Notes under the pieces: generated by a model | Databases searched by the model: none | Told to the model about the DNA's origin: nothing | Seen by the model: only the letters and a program-made list of their open reading frames with translations | Assembly: GCF_006716565.1 (NCBI RefSeq) | Contig: NZ_VFPG01000001.1 | Coordinates: 3,782,001 to 3,846,000, forward strand | DNA: 64,000 nt | Direction: 5' to 3' | Source: Nocardia bhagyanarayanae | GTDB lineage: Bacteria > Actinomycetota > Actinomycetes > Mycobacteriales > Mycobacteriaceae | Position numbers and translations under genes: made by a program | Part shown: positions 43,125-52,464 of the stretch, in pieces | Layout: the number at the start of each line of letters is the position of its first letter | Numbering within the stretch: position 1 is the stretch's first letter

Positions 43125-45623
43125 CTACCCTTCGGACACCGTGACCTCGTCGAACACCACCTCGCCCGCAGCGTCGGACGCGGCGAGATCGACCACAGCC
43201 TCGAACGACCAGCCGTGGTCGCCCGCGGGGTCGTCGAGGACCTGGCGCACGTGCCAGAAGCCGGGTCGCTGCTCGATCTGGAACAGCTGGGGACCCCGCG
43301 CGTCGGGGCCGGTGCCGATGCGCTCGTATTCCGCGAAGTAGGGGGCCAGTTCGTTCGCCCAGTCCGGGCCGGTGCCGAGTGCGGCCAGATCGTCCCAGCG
43401 CCGCAGTGCGGCCAGTTCGACGCGGCGGAACATGGCGTTGCGCACCATCACGCGGAAGGCGCGCTCGTTGGCGGAGATCGGGCGGATTGTCTCCGCGCCG
43501 AAGGCCACCTGTTCGGCGTCGTTCTCCGCACCCGGGCTGGTCAGCTGCTCCCATTCGTCGAGCAGACTCGAATCCACTTGCCGGACAAGCTCTCCCAGCC
43601 ACTCGGTGAGGTCGTCGAGGTCCTCGGTGCGTGCCGCGTCGGGCACGGTGCGGCGCAGCGCGCGGTAGGCGTCGGCCAGGTAGCGCAGCACGACGCCCTC
43701 CGAACGGGCCAGCTCGTAGTGCGAGATGAGTTCGGCGAAGGTCATCGAGCGCTCGATCATGTCGCGCACCACCGACTTGGGGGAGGGCGCGAACTCCGAG
43801 ACCCACGGGTGTCCCGCGCGATAGGTCTCGTAGGCGGGTTCGATCAATTCGGCCAGCGGCTTGGGCCAGCTGACTTCCTCGAGCAGCTCCATGCGCTCGT
43901 CGTAGTCGATGCCGTCGGCCTTCATCTCCGCGACGGCCTCGCCGCGCGCCTTGTGCTGCTGGGCCATCAGCAGCTGGCGGGGGTCTTCCAGGGTCGACTC
44001 GATGAGCGAGACCACGTCGAGGGTGTAGCCGGGGGAGTCGCGGTCCAGCAGCTCGAGCGCGGCCAGCGCGAAGGGCGAGAGCGGCTGGTCGAGGGCGAAA
44101 TCGCGTTGCAGGTCGACGGTGAGGCGGGCGTAGCGGCCGGTGGCGTCGGGCTCGGGCCGCTGCTGCACCACCCCGGCGTCGCGCAGTGCGCGGTAGAGGC
44201 GGATCGCGCGCAGGATGTGCCTGCGCTGCGCGGGGCGCGGCTCGTGGTTGTCCTCGAGCAGATGGCGCATGGCCTGAAAACAGTTGCCAGGCCGGGCGAT
44301 CACGTTGAGCAGCATCGCGTTGGTGACGTTGAACCGCGACACCATCGGCTCCGGCTGCGCCGCCACCAAACGGTCGAAGGTCTCCTCGCTCCAGGAGACG
44401 AAACCCTCCGGCGGCTTTCGGCGCTGCACCTTGCGCTGCTTCTTGGGATCGTCGCCCGCCTTGGCGAGCAGCCTGGCGTTCTCCACTTCGTGCTCGGGCG
44501 CCTGCACCACCACGGTGCCCATGGTGTCGAAGCCCGCCCGTCCGGCCCGCCCCGCGATCTGATGGAACTCGCGGGCCTTGAGCCTGCGAGTGCGCACGCC
44601 GTCGAACTTGGTCAGTCCGGTCAGCAGCACGGTACGGATCGGGACGTTGATACCGACGCCGAGCGTGTCGGTGCCGCACACCACCTTCAGCAGCCCGTCC
44701 TGGGCGAGCCGCTCCACCAGCCGACGGTATTTCGGCAGCATGCCCGCGTGGTGCACGCCGATGCCGTGCCGGATCAACCGGGACAGGGTCTTGCCGAAGC
44801 CCGCGGCGAAGCGGAAATCGCCGATCGCCGCGGCGATGGCGTCCTTCTCCGCGCGGGTGGCGAAGTTCACGCTGGTCAGCGCCTGTGCCCGCTCCAGCGC
44901 CGCGGCCTGGGTGAAGTGCACCACGTAGACGGGGGCCTGGTGGGTGGTGACCAGCTCCTCCAAGGTCTCGGTGATGGGCGTGCGCACATACGAAAAGCTC
45001 AGCGGCACCGGGCGTTCGGTGCCCGCCACGATCGCGGTCCCGCGGCCGGTGCGGCGCTCCAGGTCGCGGGCGAAGAAGTCGACCTCGCCCAGGGTCGCCG
45101 ACATCAGCAGGAACTGCGCGCGCGGCAGCTCGAGCAGCGGCACCTGCCAGGCCCAGCCGCGGTCCGGGTCGGCGTAGAAGTGGAACTCGTCCATGACCAC
45201 CTGGCCGACCTCGGCGTCCGCGCCCTCGCGCAGCGCCAGATTGGCCAGGATCTCGGCGGTGGCGCAGATGATGGGCGCGTCGGCGTTCACCGACGCGTCG
45301 CCGGTGACCATGCCCACCTTGTCGGCGCCGAACACCTCGCACAGCGCGAAGAACTTCTCGCTGACCAGGGCCTTGATCGGGGCGGTGTAGTAGGTGCGCT
45401 GCCCGCGGGTCAGCGCGAAAAGATGCGCGCCGACCGCCACCAGCGATTTGCCGGAACCGGTGGGTGTGGCCAGGATGACGTGCGATCCGGACGCCAGCTC
45501 CAGCAGCGCCTCGTCCTGCGCGGGATACAGCGGCGTGCCCTGCTCGGCGGCCCACATGCCGAACGACTCGTAGAGCGCGTCGGCGTCGGTTCCTGGAATG
45601 TCGAGCAGTTCGGTCAGATCCAC
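43125..45623 (-). CDS. DEAD/DEAH-box SF2 helicase with DUF3516 domain
   Basis: An 832-residue superfamily-2 helicase: Walker A ATPTGSGKS (52-60), DEFH (145-148), MSATLGEV, and in the second RecA domain QIAGRAGRAG. The C-terminal part (about 400-832) is the actinobacterial DUF3516 region. It resembles Ski2-like helicases and probably acts on RNA. The DNA just after its stop and before the polyamine operon (97 bases) has no gene. Confidence 0.92.
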   Translation of the reverse strand: MDLTELLDIPGTDADALYESFGMWAAEQGTPLYPAQDEALLELASGSHVILATPTGSGKSLVAVGAHLFALTRGQRTYYTAPIKALVSEKFFALCEVFGADKVGMVTGDASVNADAPIICATAEILANLALREGADAEVGQVVMDEFHFYADPDRGWAWQVPLLELPRAQFLLMSATLGEVDFFARDLERRTGRGTAIVAGTERPVPLSFSYVRTPITETLEELVTTHQAPVYVVHFTQAAALERAQALTSVNFATRAEKDAIAAAIGDFRFAAGFGKTLSRLIRHGIGVHHAGMLPKYRRLVERLAQDGLLKVVCGTDTLGVGINVPIRTVLLTGLTKFDGVRTRRLKAREFHQIAGRAGRAGFDTMGTVVVQAPEHEVENARLLAKAGDDPKKQRKVQRRKPPEGFVSWSEETFDRLVAAQPEPMVSRFNVTNAMLLNVIARPGNCFQAMRHLLEDNHEPRPAQRRHILRAIRLYRALRDAGVVQQRPEPDATGRYARLTVDLQRDFALDQPLSPFALAALELLDRDSPGYTLDVVSLIESTLEDPRQLLMAQQHKARGEAVAEMKADGIDYDERMELLEEVSWPKPLAELIEPAYETYRAGHPWVSEFAPSPKSVVRDMIERSMTFAELISHYELARSEGVVLRYLADAYRALRRTVPDAARTEDLDDLTEWLGELVRQVDSSLLDEWEQLTSPGAENDAEQVAFGAETIRPISANERAFRVMVRNAMFRRVELAALRRWDDLAALGTGPDWANELAPYFAEYERIGTGPDARGPQLFQIEQRPGFWHVRQVLDDPAGDHGWSFEAVVDLAASDAAGEVVFDEVTVSEG

Positions 45624-45688
45624 TCCGACCAGCTTAGGGCAGGCCTCGCCGAGGTCGTCACCGCGATGGGCGCTCGGTAGCGCCCACG

Positions 45689-46621
45689 TCAGGTGTTGTC
45701 GCCGTCGTAGCCGCCCTGCTCGGCGAGGAAACGCTCGAACTCGGCGCCCAGTTCGTCACCGCTCGGCAGCTCGCCGTCACCGGCCAGCAGGCTGGACTGG
45801 CGCTCCTGGGAGGTGACGAAGCTGTCGTACTGGCGCTCCAGCGCCTGCACCACCGTCTCGACCTCGGAGTTGCCCGAGATGTGCTCGTTGACCTGCTCGC
45901 GGACGCGCGCCGCCGCCTCGCCCAGCGCGGCGAGCGGCAGCTCCAGGCCCGCGTTCTCGGCGACGTTCTCGAGCAGCGTCTGCGCGGCCTCCGGGTAGGC
46001 GGTCTGGGCGAGATAGTGCGGCACGTGCACCGAGAAGCCGACCGACTCGTGTCCGTGCTGAGCCATCCGGAACTCCAGCAGCGACGACGCGCTACCCGGC
46101 ACCTGCAATTCCCCGGGCCAGCGCTGGTGATCGGAGATCAGGTCGCGATCCGAGGAATGCGCGGTGACACCCAGCGGGCGGGTGTGCGGAATCGCCATCG
46201 GAATCGCGCTCAGGCCGATGCTGCGGCGCACGCCGAGCTGTTCGGCGAGCAGCCGCACCGCGGTGGTGAACTTCTCCCAGCGCAGATCCGGCTCCAGACC
46301 GGAGAGCAACAGGAACGGGGTGCCCGCGGTGTCGCGCAGCGCCCACAGGTTCAGCTCGGGTTCGGCGTAATCGGCGAAATGATCGGTTTTGAACGTCATC
46401 AGCGGACGGCGGGAGCGGTAGTCCAGCAGTTCGTCGACGTCGAACGAGGCGACCAGTTCGCTTTCCAGGCTTTCGCGCAGGTGCGTCGTGGCCAGGCGGA
46501 CGGCGTGCCCGGCGTCGGTAAAGCCCTCCAGCCCGTGTACGAGGACCGGACCCGCGCCGTCGGCGGACGACAACTGCGGAGCGGGGAACTCCAGCTCGTA
46601 CATTCGCGACTCGTAGTCCAT
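45689..46621 (-). CDS. PAC2-family protein
   Basis: A 310-residue member of the PAC2 family (relatives of eukaryotic proteasome-assembly chaperone 2), like Rv2714 of M. tuberculosis. Seen are VLVHGLEGFTDAGHAV near the N-terminus, GVRRSIGLSAIPMAIPHTRP, VHVPHYLAQTAYPEAA and a coiled-coil-like Glu-rich C-terminus. Function in bacteria is not established; link to the actinobacterial proteasome is a guess. The ATG at 46621 has GGAAGGAG upstream; longer in-frame openings are not supported. Confidence 0.88.
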   Translation of the reverse strand: MDYESRMYELEFPAPQLSSADGAGPVLVHGLEGFTDAGHAVRLATTHLRESLESELVASFDVDELLDYRSRRPLMTFKTDHFADYAEPELNLWALRDTAGTPFLLLSGLEPDLRWEKFTTAVRLLAEQLGVRRSIGLSAIPMAIPHTRPLGVTAHSSDRDLISDHQRWPGELQVPGSASSLLEFRMAQHGHESVGFSVHVPHYLAQTAYPEAAQTLLENVAENAGLELPLAALGEAAARVREQVNEHISGNSEVETVVQALERQYDSFVTSQERQSSLLAGDGELPSGDELGAEFERFLAEQGGYDGDNT

Positions 46622-46919
46622 CGCGTCACTCCTTCCTGCGCGGTCCACCGCGGCGGCCGATCGAGGGCAGCACCGCGGGGAACCCATGTCCATTGTCCCC
46701 CATGGCGATGACACGCACCGCGCACGGTGCGGACACCGACCCATAGAACGAGCCAACATCGCTCGAACGCCCGGCATTCCCCACCGGGTAGGTACCTGTA
46801 TTCCCTCGTCGCGACGGGTGACACCGGTTACGGCGAAATCAGTCCGGCGGCGCTCGAGTCGCGCGCGGCGGTCGGCGTGGCGCGGGAATCCCGAACATGC
46901 TTTTGGCACAGTGGGCGGT

Positions 46920-47627
46920 GTGACTGGGCCGGGATCGACGGGACGCACGCGCGCGATCGGCGCCTGCGCGGTGGCCGCGTGCGCGCTGCTGCTCGCCGGG
47001 TGCGGATCCACCGTGACCGGACAGCCCGTCGCGGCACGGCCATCGACCGTGCGGCATATCGACGCCGGATTGACCACGCTGTTGCCCGAACCGGCGCAGT
47101 TCCCGGCGCGCTATCCCGCGGTGGTGCTGCCCCCGGAGGCGGCGGCCCAGGCGGCGGGGGACCTGAGCGGCGTGATCCGCGGCGCGACCGTACGGCCGGA
47201 GGGGTGCGCCCCCGCCGAACAGCAGTTCGGCCCCGACCACACCGCCATCGCGGTCGGCACGGACGAGACGTCCCGCGCCACGCTCACCGTCGAGCTCATC
47301 CGGACCAGGCAGCCGCTGTCCACGCTGCGCGAACAGGTGCTTCGCTGCGGCGAGATGCGGGTGGCCAGGGCCGGGGCGATCACGACGGTGTCGACCGAGC
47401 TGGATCCGCCGCCGCCCCTCGACGCCGACGACACGCTGGCGCTGCGCCGCACCGTCGCCCCCGACGTCGGCGGGCCCGGCCTGACACAGACCATGCGGAC
47501 GCTGATCGGGCAGGTGGGCGATGTGCGAATCGCCGTGACCTACATGACGTTCAGCGACGCGCCGCCGGACACCACGGCGCTGGACGAGCTGTTCACCACG
47601 TCGGTGCGGAAGGTCCGCGAGGCGTAG
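46920..47627 (+). CDS. Putative lipoprotein
   Basis: A 235-residue exported lipoprotein: basic n-region, hydrophobic core and a lipobox ending at Cys28 (LLLAGC). The mature part is similar in style to the mycobacterial DUF5642 lipoproteins, with two Cys near 90 and 142 that could pair. No enzyme motif is visible. The GTG at 46920 is chosen because it starts directly before the signal region. It is divergent from the PAC2 gene. Confidence 0.75.
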   Translation: MTGPGSTGRTRAIGACAVAACALLLAGCGSTVTGQPVAARPSTVRHIDAGLTTLLPEPAQFPARYPAVVLPPEAAAQAAGDLSGVIRGATVRPEGCAPAEQQFGPDHTAIAVGTDETSRATLTVELIRTRQPLSTLREQVLRCGEMRVARAGAITTVSTELDPPPPLDADDTLALRRTVAPDVGGPGLTQTMRTLIGQVGDVRIAVTYMTFSDAPPDTTALDELFTTSVRKVREA

Positions 47628-47900
47628 GCGGCGTTCTCCGGCCAAGTCGCTGCCGTGCGCGCGAACTCAGCAGTCATGACCCCCGCCGAGATCGCGAAAA
47701 CCCTGTTGGTGCTTCGTGATTCGCGCTGTCTATGGGAATGGAACGGTCGAAAGGGACGCCTACTCGCCCGGTCCGACAATCGGTGCCGCCGGGTGGGGCT
47801 GTCGCCGTGCTTCGTGCACAGGCTGCCGGTTGTCCACAGGGGAACTGTTCGCGCAGGTCGGACGATCGGCGGCCGGCGGGGCGGTGCGCAGTATGGCGGC

Positions 47901-49268
47901 ATGACGACTTCAGCGAATCCGCCGCTCGGCGCGGGCGCCCGGCGCGGCGGCGAGGGCAGCGAACCCGTCGATCCGCCCGGCCGCCCTCCGGGCGACCCGG
48001 TGCGTTCCGAGCATCCGCCGGGGCCAGCGCACTGGCGGCCGCCGCAGCGGCGATTGTGTCTGCGGCCGTCCGCCGTCGGCTCGCGAACCCGCCGGACCGG
48101 GAACCACGACGATCCGGGGCCGAGCGCGGTGCTCGCACAGCCGTCACCGCTGTACCGCGCCGGTTACTCGGCGCGACCGCTGCGGGTGGACGATCCCGGC
48201 GAACTGATCGCCGCGCTGCCGGCCATGGTGGGGTTCTATCCGCATCGCTCGCTAATCGTCGCGGTGCTCGGTCCTGCGGAGCCGGGCGCGAGCCACGGGA
48301 TCGCCGCGGTGCTGCGGTTCGATCTCGAGCCGGTCGGCGCGCGTCGCGGTCTCGTCGGGTCGTTCGCGGAGCTCATCGGGCAGATCTGCGCCGCCGAGCG
48401 GGCGACGGAGACACTCGCCGTGGTCGTCGACGACCGGCTCGGCGGACCGCTCGGGAAGGCGGGGCGCGGGCGGCGTGGTTCGCCGCCGGGGGCGTTGATC
48501 GCCGCGCTGGCCAAGCGGCTGGGCGCCGACGGCATCCGGGTCGGTAGCGCGTGGGCGGTGACCGCGATCGAGGAGAACCGACCGTGGTGGAGTTTGCTGG
48601 ACGGGTCGGACCGTGGCACGGTGCCCGACCCGAGCGCGTCCACGGTGGCGCTGGCGCATGTGCTGGACGGCCGGCCGATCCTGCGCTCCCGCGCGGAGCT
48701 CACCGAGCGGGTGGCCGCCGACCCGGCGCTGTGCGCGGAGGTCGGTGTCCAACTCGACAGCGCTGTCGCGGTGGCCAGGGACCGGTTCGCCAGGGCGGTG
48801 CGGCACGACGACGTCACCGGCTATCGCAGGCGTGCGCTGGAACGCGTGCTGTGGCAGGTCGCCAACATCGAATCCGGCGCCGTGCTAGCAGCACCGGAGA
48901 TCGCGGAAGTCGTTGCCGCACTGCGTGATCGGGTGGTGCGCGACGCGATGTTCGCGCTGGCCGCCTCCGATCACGCGGCGGCCGCGGAACGGCTGTGGCT
49001 GACCCTCGTGCGCGGTCTGCCCTCAGGTCGGGACCGTGCGGAGAGCGCGGCCTTGCTCGGCTACAGCGCCTACTTCCGGGGCGACGGACCGTTCGCGGGC
49101 ATCGCCTTGGAGGCGGCGTTGGAGGCCGATCCGGGCAACGCGATGGCGATACTGCTGGAAACCTCGCTGCGCGCGGGCATGCGCCCCGAGCAGTTGCGCA
49201 GGCTCGCCCGCAGCGGCTACGACGCCGCGGCTTGGCTGGGCGTCGACCTCGGACCTGTCGTCCGATGA
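47901..49268 (+). CDS. DUF4192-domain protein
   Basis: A 455-residue cytoplasmic protein. The first 85 residues are a disordered Pro/Arg-rich segment; from about 90 comes the DUF4192 domain, with RVDDPGELIAALPAMVGFYP and HRSLIVAVLGP, which is confined to actinobacteria and of unknown function. The C-terminus (about 355-455) is Ala-rich and helical, LWLTLVRGLPSGRDRAESAALLGY, and resembles TPR-like packing. The 273 bases before it hold no supported gene. Confidence 0.8.
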   Translation: MTTSANPPLGAGARRGGEGSEPVDPPGRPPGDPVRSEHPPGPAHWRPPQRRLCLRPSAVGSRTRRTGNHDDPGPSAVLAQPSPLYRAGYSARPLRVDDPGELIAALPAMVGFYPHRSLIVAVLGPAEPGASHGIAAVLRFDLEPVGARRGLVGSFAELIGQICAAERATETLAVVVDDRLGGPLGKAGRGRRGSPPGALIAALAKRLGADGIRVGSAWAVTAIEENRPWWSLLDGSDRGTVPDPSASTVALAHVLDGRPILRSRAELTERVAADPALCAEVGVQLDSAVAVARDRFARAVRHDDVTGYRRRALERVLWQVANIESGAVLAAPEIAEVVAALRDRVVRDAMFALAASDHAAAAERLWLTLVRGLPSGRDRAESAALLGYSAYFRGDGPFAGIALEAALEADPGNAMAILLETSLRAGMRPEQLRRLARSGYDAAAWLGVDLGPVVR

Positions 49269-49339
49269 GGCGGCGCGCCTGTGGTCCGATGAGGTGCGCC
49301 GATGCCTCGCCGCGGCCGCGACTTCGATGCGTCGAGCGG

Positions 49340-50320
49340 CTACTTCGCGCTGTGCGCGCGCTCACCCAGCGAGCGCAGGAACTCCCAGGCATCGGCCACG
49401 ATCTCGTCGAGATCGTTGTGTTCGGGCCGCCAGCCGAGTTCGCCGATCGCCCGTTCGCTGGAGGCGATCAGCGTGGCCGGATCGCCGGGACGGCGCGGCG
49501 CGTCCTGCGCGGCGATGGGCAGTCCGGTGACGCGCTCGCACGCCGAAATCACCTCGCGCACCGAGAATCCCGCGCCGCTGCCGAGGTTGTAGACGCGGTG
49601 CTCGCCCGCCTCGGCCGAGCGCAGGGCCAGCAGGTGGGCCTCGGCGAGATCGCGGATGTGGATGTAATCGCGCACCGCGGTGCCGTCGGGAGTCGGCCAG
49701 TCGGTGCCGAAGACGGAGATGGCCTTGCGGTGGCCGAGCGCGACCTGCAGCACGAGCGGAATGAGATGCGTTTCGACCACGCGGTTCTCGCCGAGCCCGC
49801 CGTAGGCGCCCGCGACGTTGAAATACCGCAGGCTGGTCGCGGCCAAGCCGTGCGCGATCGAATAGGAGGTGATCGCGTGATCGATGGCGAGCTTCGACGC
49901 GCCGTAGGGGTTGGTCGGCCGGGTCGGCGCGTCCTCGGTGATCGGCACCTGCTCGGGTTCGCCGTACACCGCGGCGGTCGAGGAGAACACCAGGCGCGGC
50001 GTGCGCGTCAGCCGCATGGCCTCGAGCAGCTCCAGCGTCTTCACGACATTGCCGTGCCAGTACTTCTCCGGCTGCTGCACCGATTCGCCGACCAGCGATT
50101 GCGCGGCGAAATGCAGGACGCCGTCGAAGGTTTCGCCGCGCAGCAGTGCGGGCGCGGCCTCGGCGACATCGCCCTCGACGAAGCGCGCACCGGACGGGAC
50201 GCCGTCGGCGTTACCGGTGGACAGATCGTCGACGACGACCACCTCGTGGCCGTCCTCCAGCAGCACCTGCGCGCAGACTCCCCCGACGTATCCCGCGCCA
50301 CCCGTGACCAGAAGTTTCAC
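49340..50320 (-). CDS. galE: UDP-glucose 4-epimerase GalE
   Basis: GalE interconverts UDP-glucose and UDP-galactose, which feeds arabinogalactan synthesis in these bacteria. The 326-residue extended SDR has TGGAGYVGG at the N-terminus, catalytic Ser in FSSTAAVYG and NPYGASK, and [17 protein letters not shown]. It follows ideR by three bases, the conserved ideR/dtxR-galE pairing of Corynebacteriales. Confidence 0.94.
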   Translation of the reverse strand: MKLLVTGGAGYVGGVCAQVLLEDGHEVVVVDDLSTGNADGVPSGARFVEGDVAEAAPALLRGETFDGVLHFAAQSLVGESVQQPEKYWHGNVVKTLELLEAMRLTRTPRLVFSSTAAVYGEPEQVPITEDAPTRPTNPYGASKLAIDHAITSYSIAHGLAATSLRYFNVAGAYGGLGENRVVETHLIPLVLQVALGHRKAISVFGTDWPTPDGTAVRDYIHIRDLAEAHLLALRSAEAGEHRVYNLGSGAGFSVREVISACERVTGLPIAAQDAPRRPGDPATLIASSERAIGELGWRPEHNDLDEIVADAWEFLRSLGERAHSAK

Positions 50321-50323
50321 GGA

Positions 50324-51013
50324 TCAGACCAGCTTCACCTGGACGGCGTGGGCCATTTCGTCCGACAGCTCGAAGCCGCTGTCGTGGCCGGGCACGCTGA
50401 TGACCACGGAACCGGGCTTGGTCTCGACGGTCACACGCGCGTCGGGCACCACGCCGGCCTCGCGCAGCTGGCCGATGACCTCGGGATCGGTCTGGATGTG
50501 CTCGGCCAGGCGGCGCACGACGACCGCGTGCACCGGGCCGTGCGGCAGATCGGAGAGCCGGACCAGGGTCTCCTCGACCGCGACGGGCGCGGTGATGCCC
50601 AGCTCGTCGAGGCCGGGGATGGGGTTGCCGTAGGGCGAGGTGGTGGGGTGGTTGAGCACCTCGACGAGACGCCGCTCGACGTCCTCGCTCATCACGTGCT
50701 CCCAGCGGCACGCCTCGGCGTGCACGTTCTGCCAGTCCAGGCCGATGATGTCGACCAGAAGCCGTTCGGCGAGGCGGTGCTTGCGCATCACCGCGACGGC
50801 CATGCTGCGGCCCTTCTCGGTGAGCTCGAGATGGCGATCGCCCGCGACGAGCAGCAGCCCGTCGCGCTCCATGCGCGCGACCGTCTGGCTCACGGTCGGG
50901 CCGCTCTGCTCGAGGCGCTCGGCGATCCGGGCGCGCAGGGGCACCACGCCCTCCTCCTCGAGGTCGTAGATGGTACGGAGGTACATCTCCGTGGTGTCGA
51001 CCAGATCCTTCAC
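50324..51013 (-). CDS. ideR: Iron-dependent repressor IdeR (DtxR family)
   Basis: IdeR with Fe2+ represses siderophore and activates storage genes. The 229-residue protein has an N-terminal winged helix-turn-helix (1-73), a dimer domain with the full set of metal ligands known from DtxR/IdeR (Met10, His79, Glu83, His98, Cys102, Glu105, His106), and a C-terminal SH3-like domain from about 150. No clear iron box lies upstream. It heads the ideR-galE pair and is divergent from acuC. Confidence 0.97.
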   Translation of the reverse strand: MKDLVDTTEMYLRTIYDLEEEGVVPLRARIAERLEQSGPTVSQTVARMERDGLLLVAGDRHLELTEKGRSMAVAVMRKHRLAERLLVDIIGLDWQNVHAEACRWEHVMSEDVERRLVEVLNHPTTSPYGNPIPGLDELGITAPVAVEETLVRLSDLPHGPVHAVVVRRLAEHIQTDPEVIGQLREAGVVPDARVTVETKPGSVVISVPGHDSGFELSDEMAHAVQVKLV

Positions 51014-51198
51014 CTGTTACCCCTTCGTCGGCACGAATTCTACCCACGCACGGCGACAGCACCGTGTGCCGCGTCGGTTCGCGTCGCACCACCGGAACCG
51101 CGTCGGCGCACGGCCTGTCGCCGTGTTCGCACTTGCCTCATTTCTACTGCATACAAACGCCCGACGGGGCTGGTAGCTTCCCGCGTACCGTTGCGAGC

Positions 51199-52464
51199 AT
51201 GGCCACTGCACCCTCGGCGTCGCCCCGCGAACCAGGGGCGCACCGGAGTTCGGGCACGGTCGTGTGGAGTGAACGCTTCCTCGACTACAGCTGGACGCCG
51301 GAGCACCCCATGAAACCGGCGCGACTGAAGTTCACCATGGCGCTGGCCGAAAGTCTGGGATTGCTCGACGGTGTCGAGCGGTTGGAGCCGGAGCCCGCGG
51401 GCCGCGACGAACTGTTGCGCGTCCATACCGCCGACTACATCGAGGCGGTCGAGCACGCGGTGGCGCCCGCGGGCGAGCCGCTCGCCCCGCCCTACGGCCT
51501 GGGATCGCCGGACAACCCGGTGTTCCCGCGCATGCACCAAGCGGCCTCGATCATCGTCGGCGGCACGCTGGCCGCGGCGCGCGAGATCGCCGAGGGCCGG
51601 ACCCGGCGGGCGGTCAGCATCGGCGGTGGCATGCATCACGCGATGCCCTCGTCGGCTTCGGGCTTCTGCGTCTACAACGATGCGGCCGTGGCGATCTCCT
51701 GGCTGCTCGACCACGGCTTCGACCGCATCGCCTATCTCGACGTCGACGTGCACCACGGTGACGGCGTGCAGCGCGCGTTCTACGCGGACCCGAGGGTGCT
51801 CACCGTCTCGATCCATCAGCACCCGGCGACCCTGTGGCCCAACACCGGCTGGGCCGAGGAGATCGGCACGGGCGCGGCCGAAGGCACCGCGATCAACCTG
51901 CCGATGCTGCCGGGGACCCGGGATGCCCAGTGGCTGCGCGGTTTTCACGCGGTGGTGCCCGGCGCGGTCGCCGCGTTCCGTCCGCAGATCGTGGTGAGCC
52001 AGTGCGGTGTGGACACCCACCGCGAGGATCCGCTCGCCGATCTGGAGCTCACGGTGGACGGACAGCGCGCGGCGTTCCGCGCCATGCGGGATCTCGCCGA
52101 TCAGTACGCCGAGGGACGCTGGCTCGCAGTCGGCGGCGGTGGTTACGGCTTGGTCCGGGTGGTCCCGCGCGCGTGGACGCACCTGCTGGCCACCGCGCTC
52201 GACCGCGACATCGCGCCGGAAACCCCGGTGCCGCAGGACTGGATCGATCTGGTGCGCGCAGTGGCGCCGAACACCGAGCCGCCGCGCACCATGGGGGAAG
52301 GGGGCGACATCACATTCCGTCCGTGGGACGGGCCCGGTGGAACGGGGGAGACTGGGGATGCGCGCGCCGACCGTGCGCAGCGGGCCGTCGACACGGCCGT
52401 ATTGGCTACGCGCCGAGCATGCTTCGGGTTGCTCGGCTTGGATCCGGAGGACCCCCGTGACTGA
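51199..52464 (+). CDS. acuC: AcuC-type protein deacetylase (histone-deacetylase fold)
   Basis: A 421-residue zinc deacetylase: SIGGGMHHAMPSSASGFCVYND (catalytic His pair), DVDVHHGDGVQRAFY (zinc-binding Asp/His), and GGGGYGLVRV. AcuC removes acetyl groups from acetyl-CoA synthetase in Bacillus. Its gene overlaps by eight bases with a GNAT-acyl-CoA-synthetase fusion, so an acetylation/deacetylation switch is likely. ATG at 51199 is used; an upstream in-frame GTG at 51064 would enter the divergent promoter region. Confidence 0.93.
   Translation: MATAPSASPREPGAHRSSGTVVWSERFLDYSWTPEHPMKPARLKFTMALAESLGLLDGVERLEPEPAGRDELLRVHTADYIEAVEHAVAPAGEPLAPPYGLGSPDNPVFPRMHQAASIIVGGTLAAAREIAEGRTRRAVSIGGGMHHAMPSSASGFCVYNDAAVAISWLLDHGFDRIAYLDVDVHHGDGVQRAFYADPRVLTVSIHQHPATLWPNTGWAEEIGTGAAEGTAINLPMLPGTRDAQWLRGFHAVVPGAVAAFRPQIVVSQCGVDTHREDPLADLELTVDGQRAAFRAMRDLADQYAEGRWLAVGGGGYGLVRVVPRAWTHLLATALDRDIAPETPVPQDWIDLVRAVAPNTEPPRTMGEGGDITFRPWDGPGGTGETGDARADRAQRAVDTAVLATRRACFGLLGLDPEDPRD

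Noticed and set aside
42910..45555. 881-residue leftward frame overlapping the DUF3516 helicase
   Set aside because: Arg/Gly/Pro-rich shadow of the helicase gene with no domain motifs.
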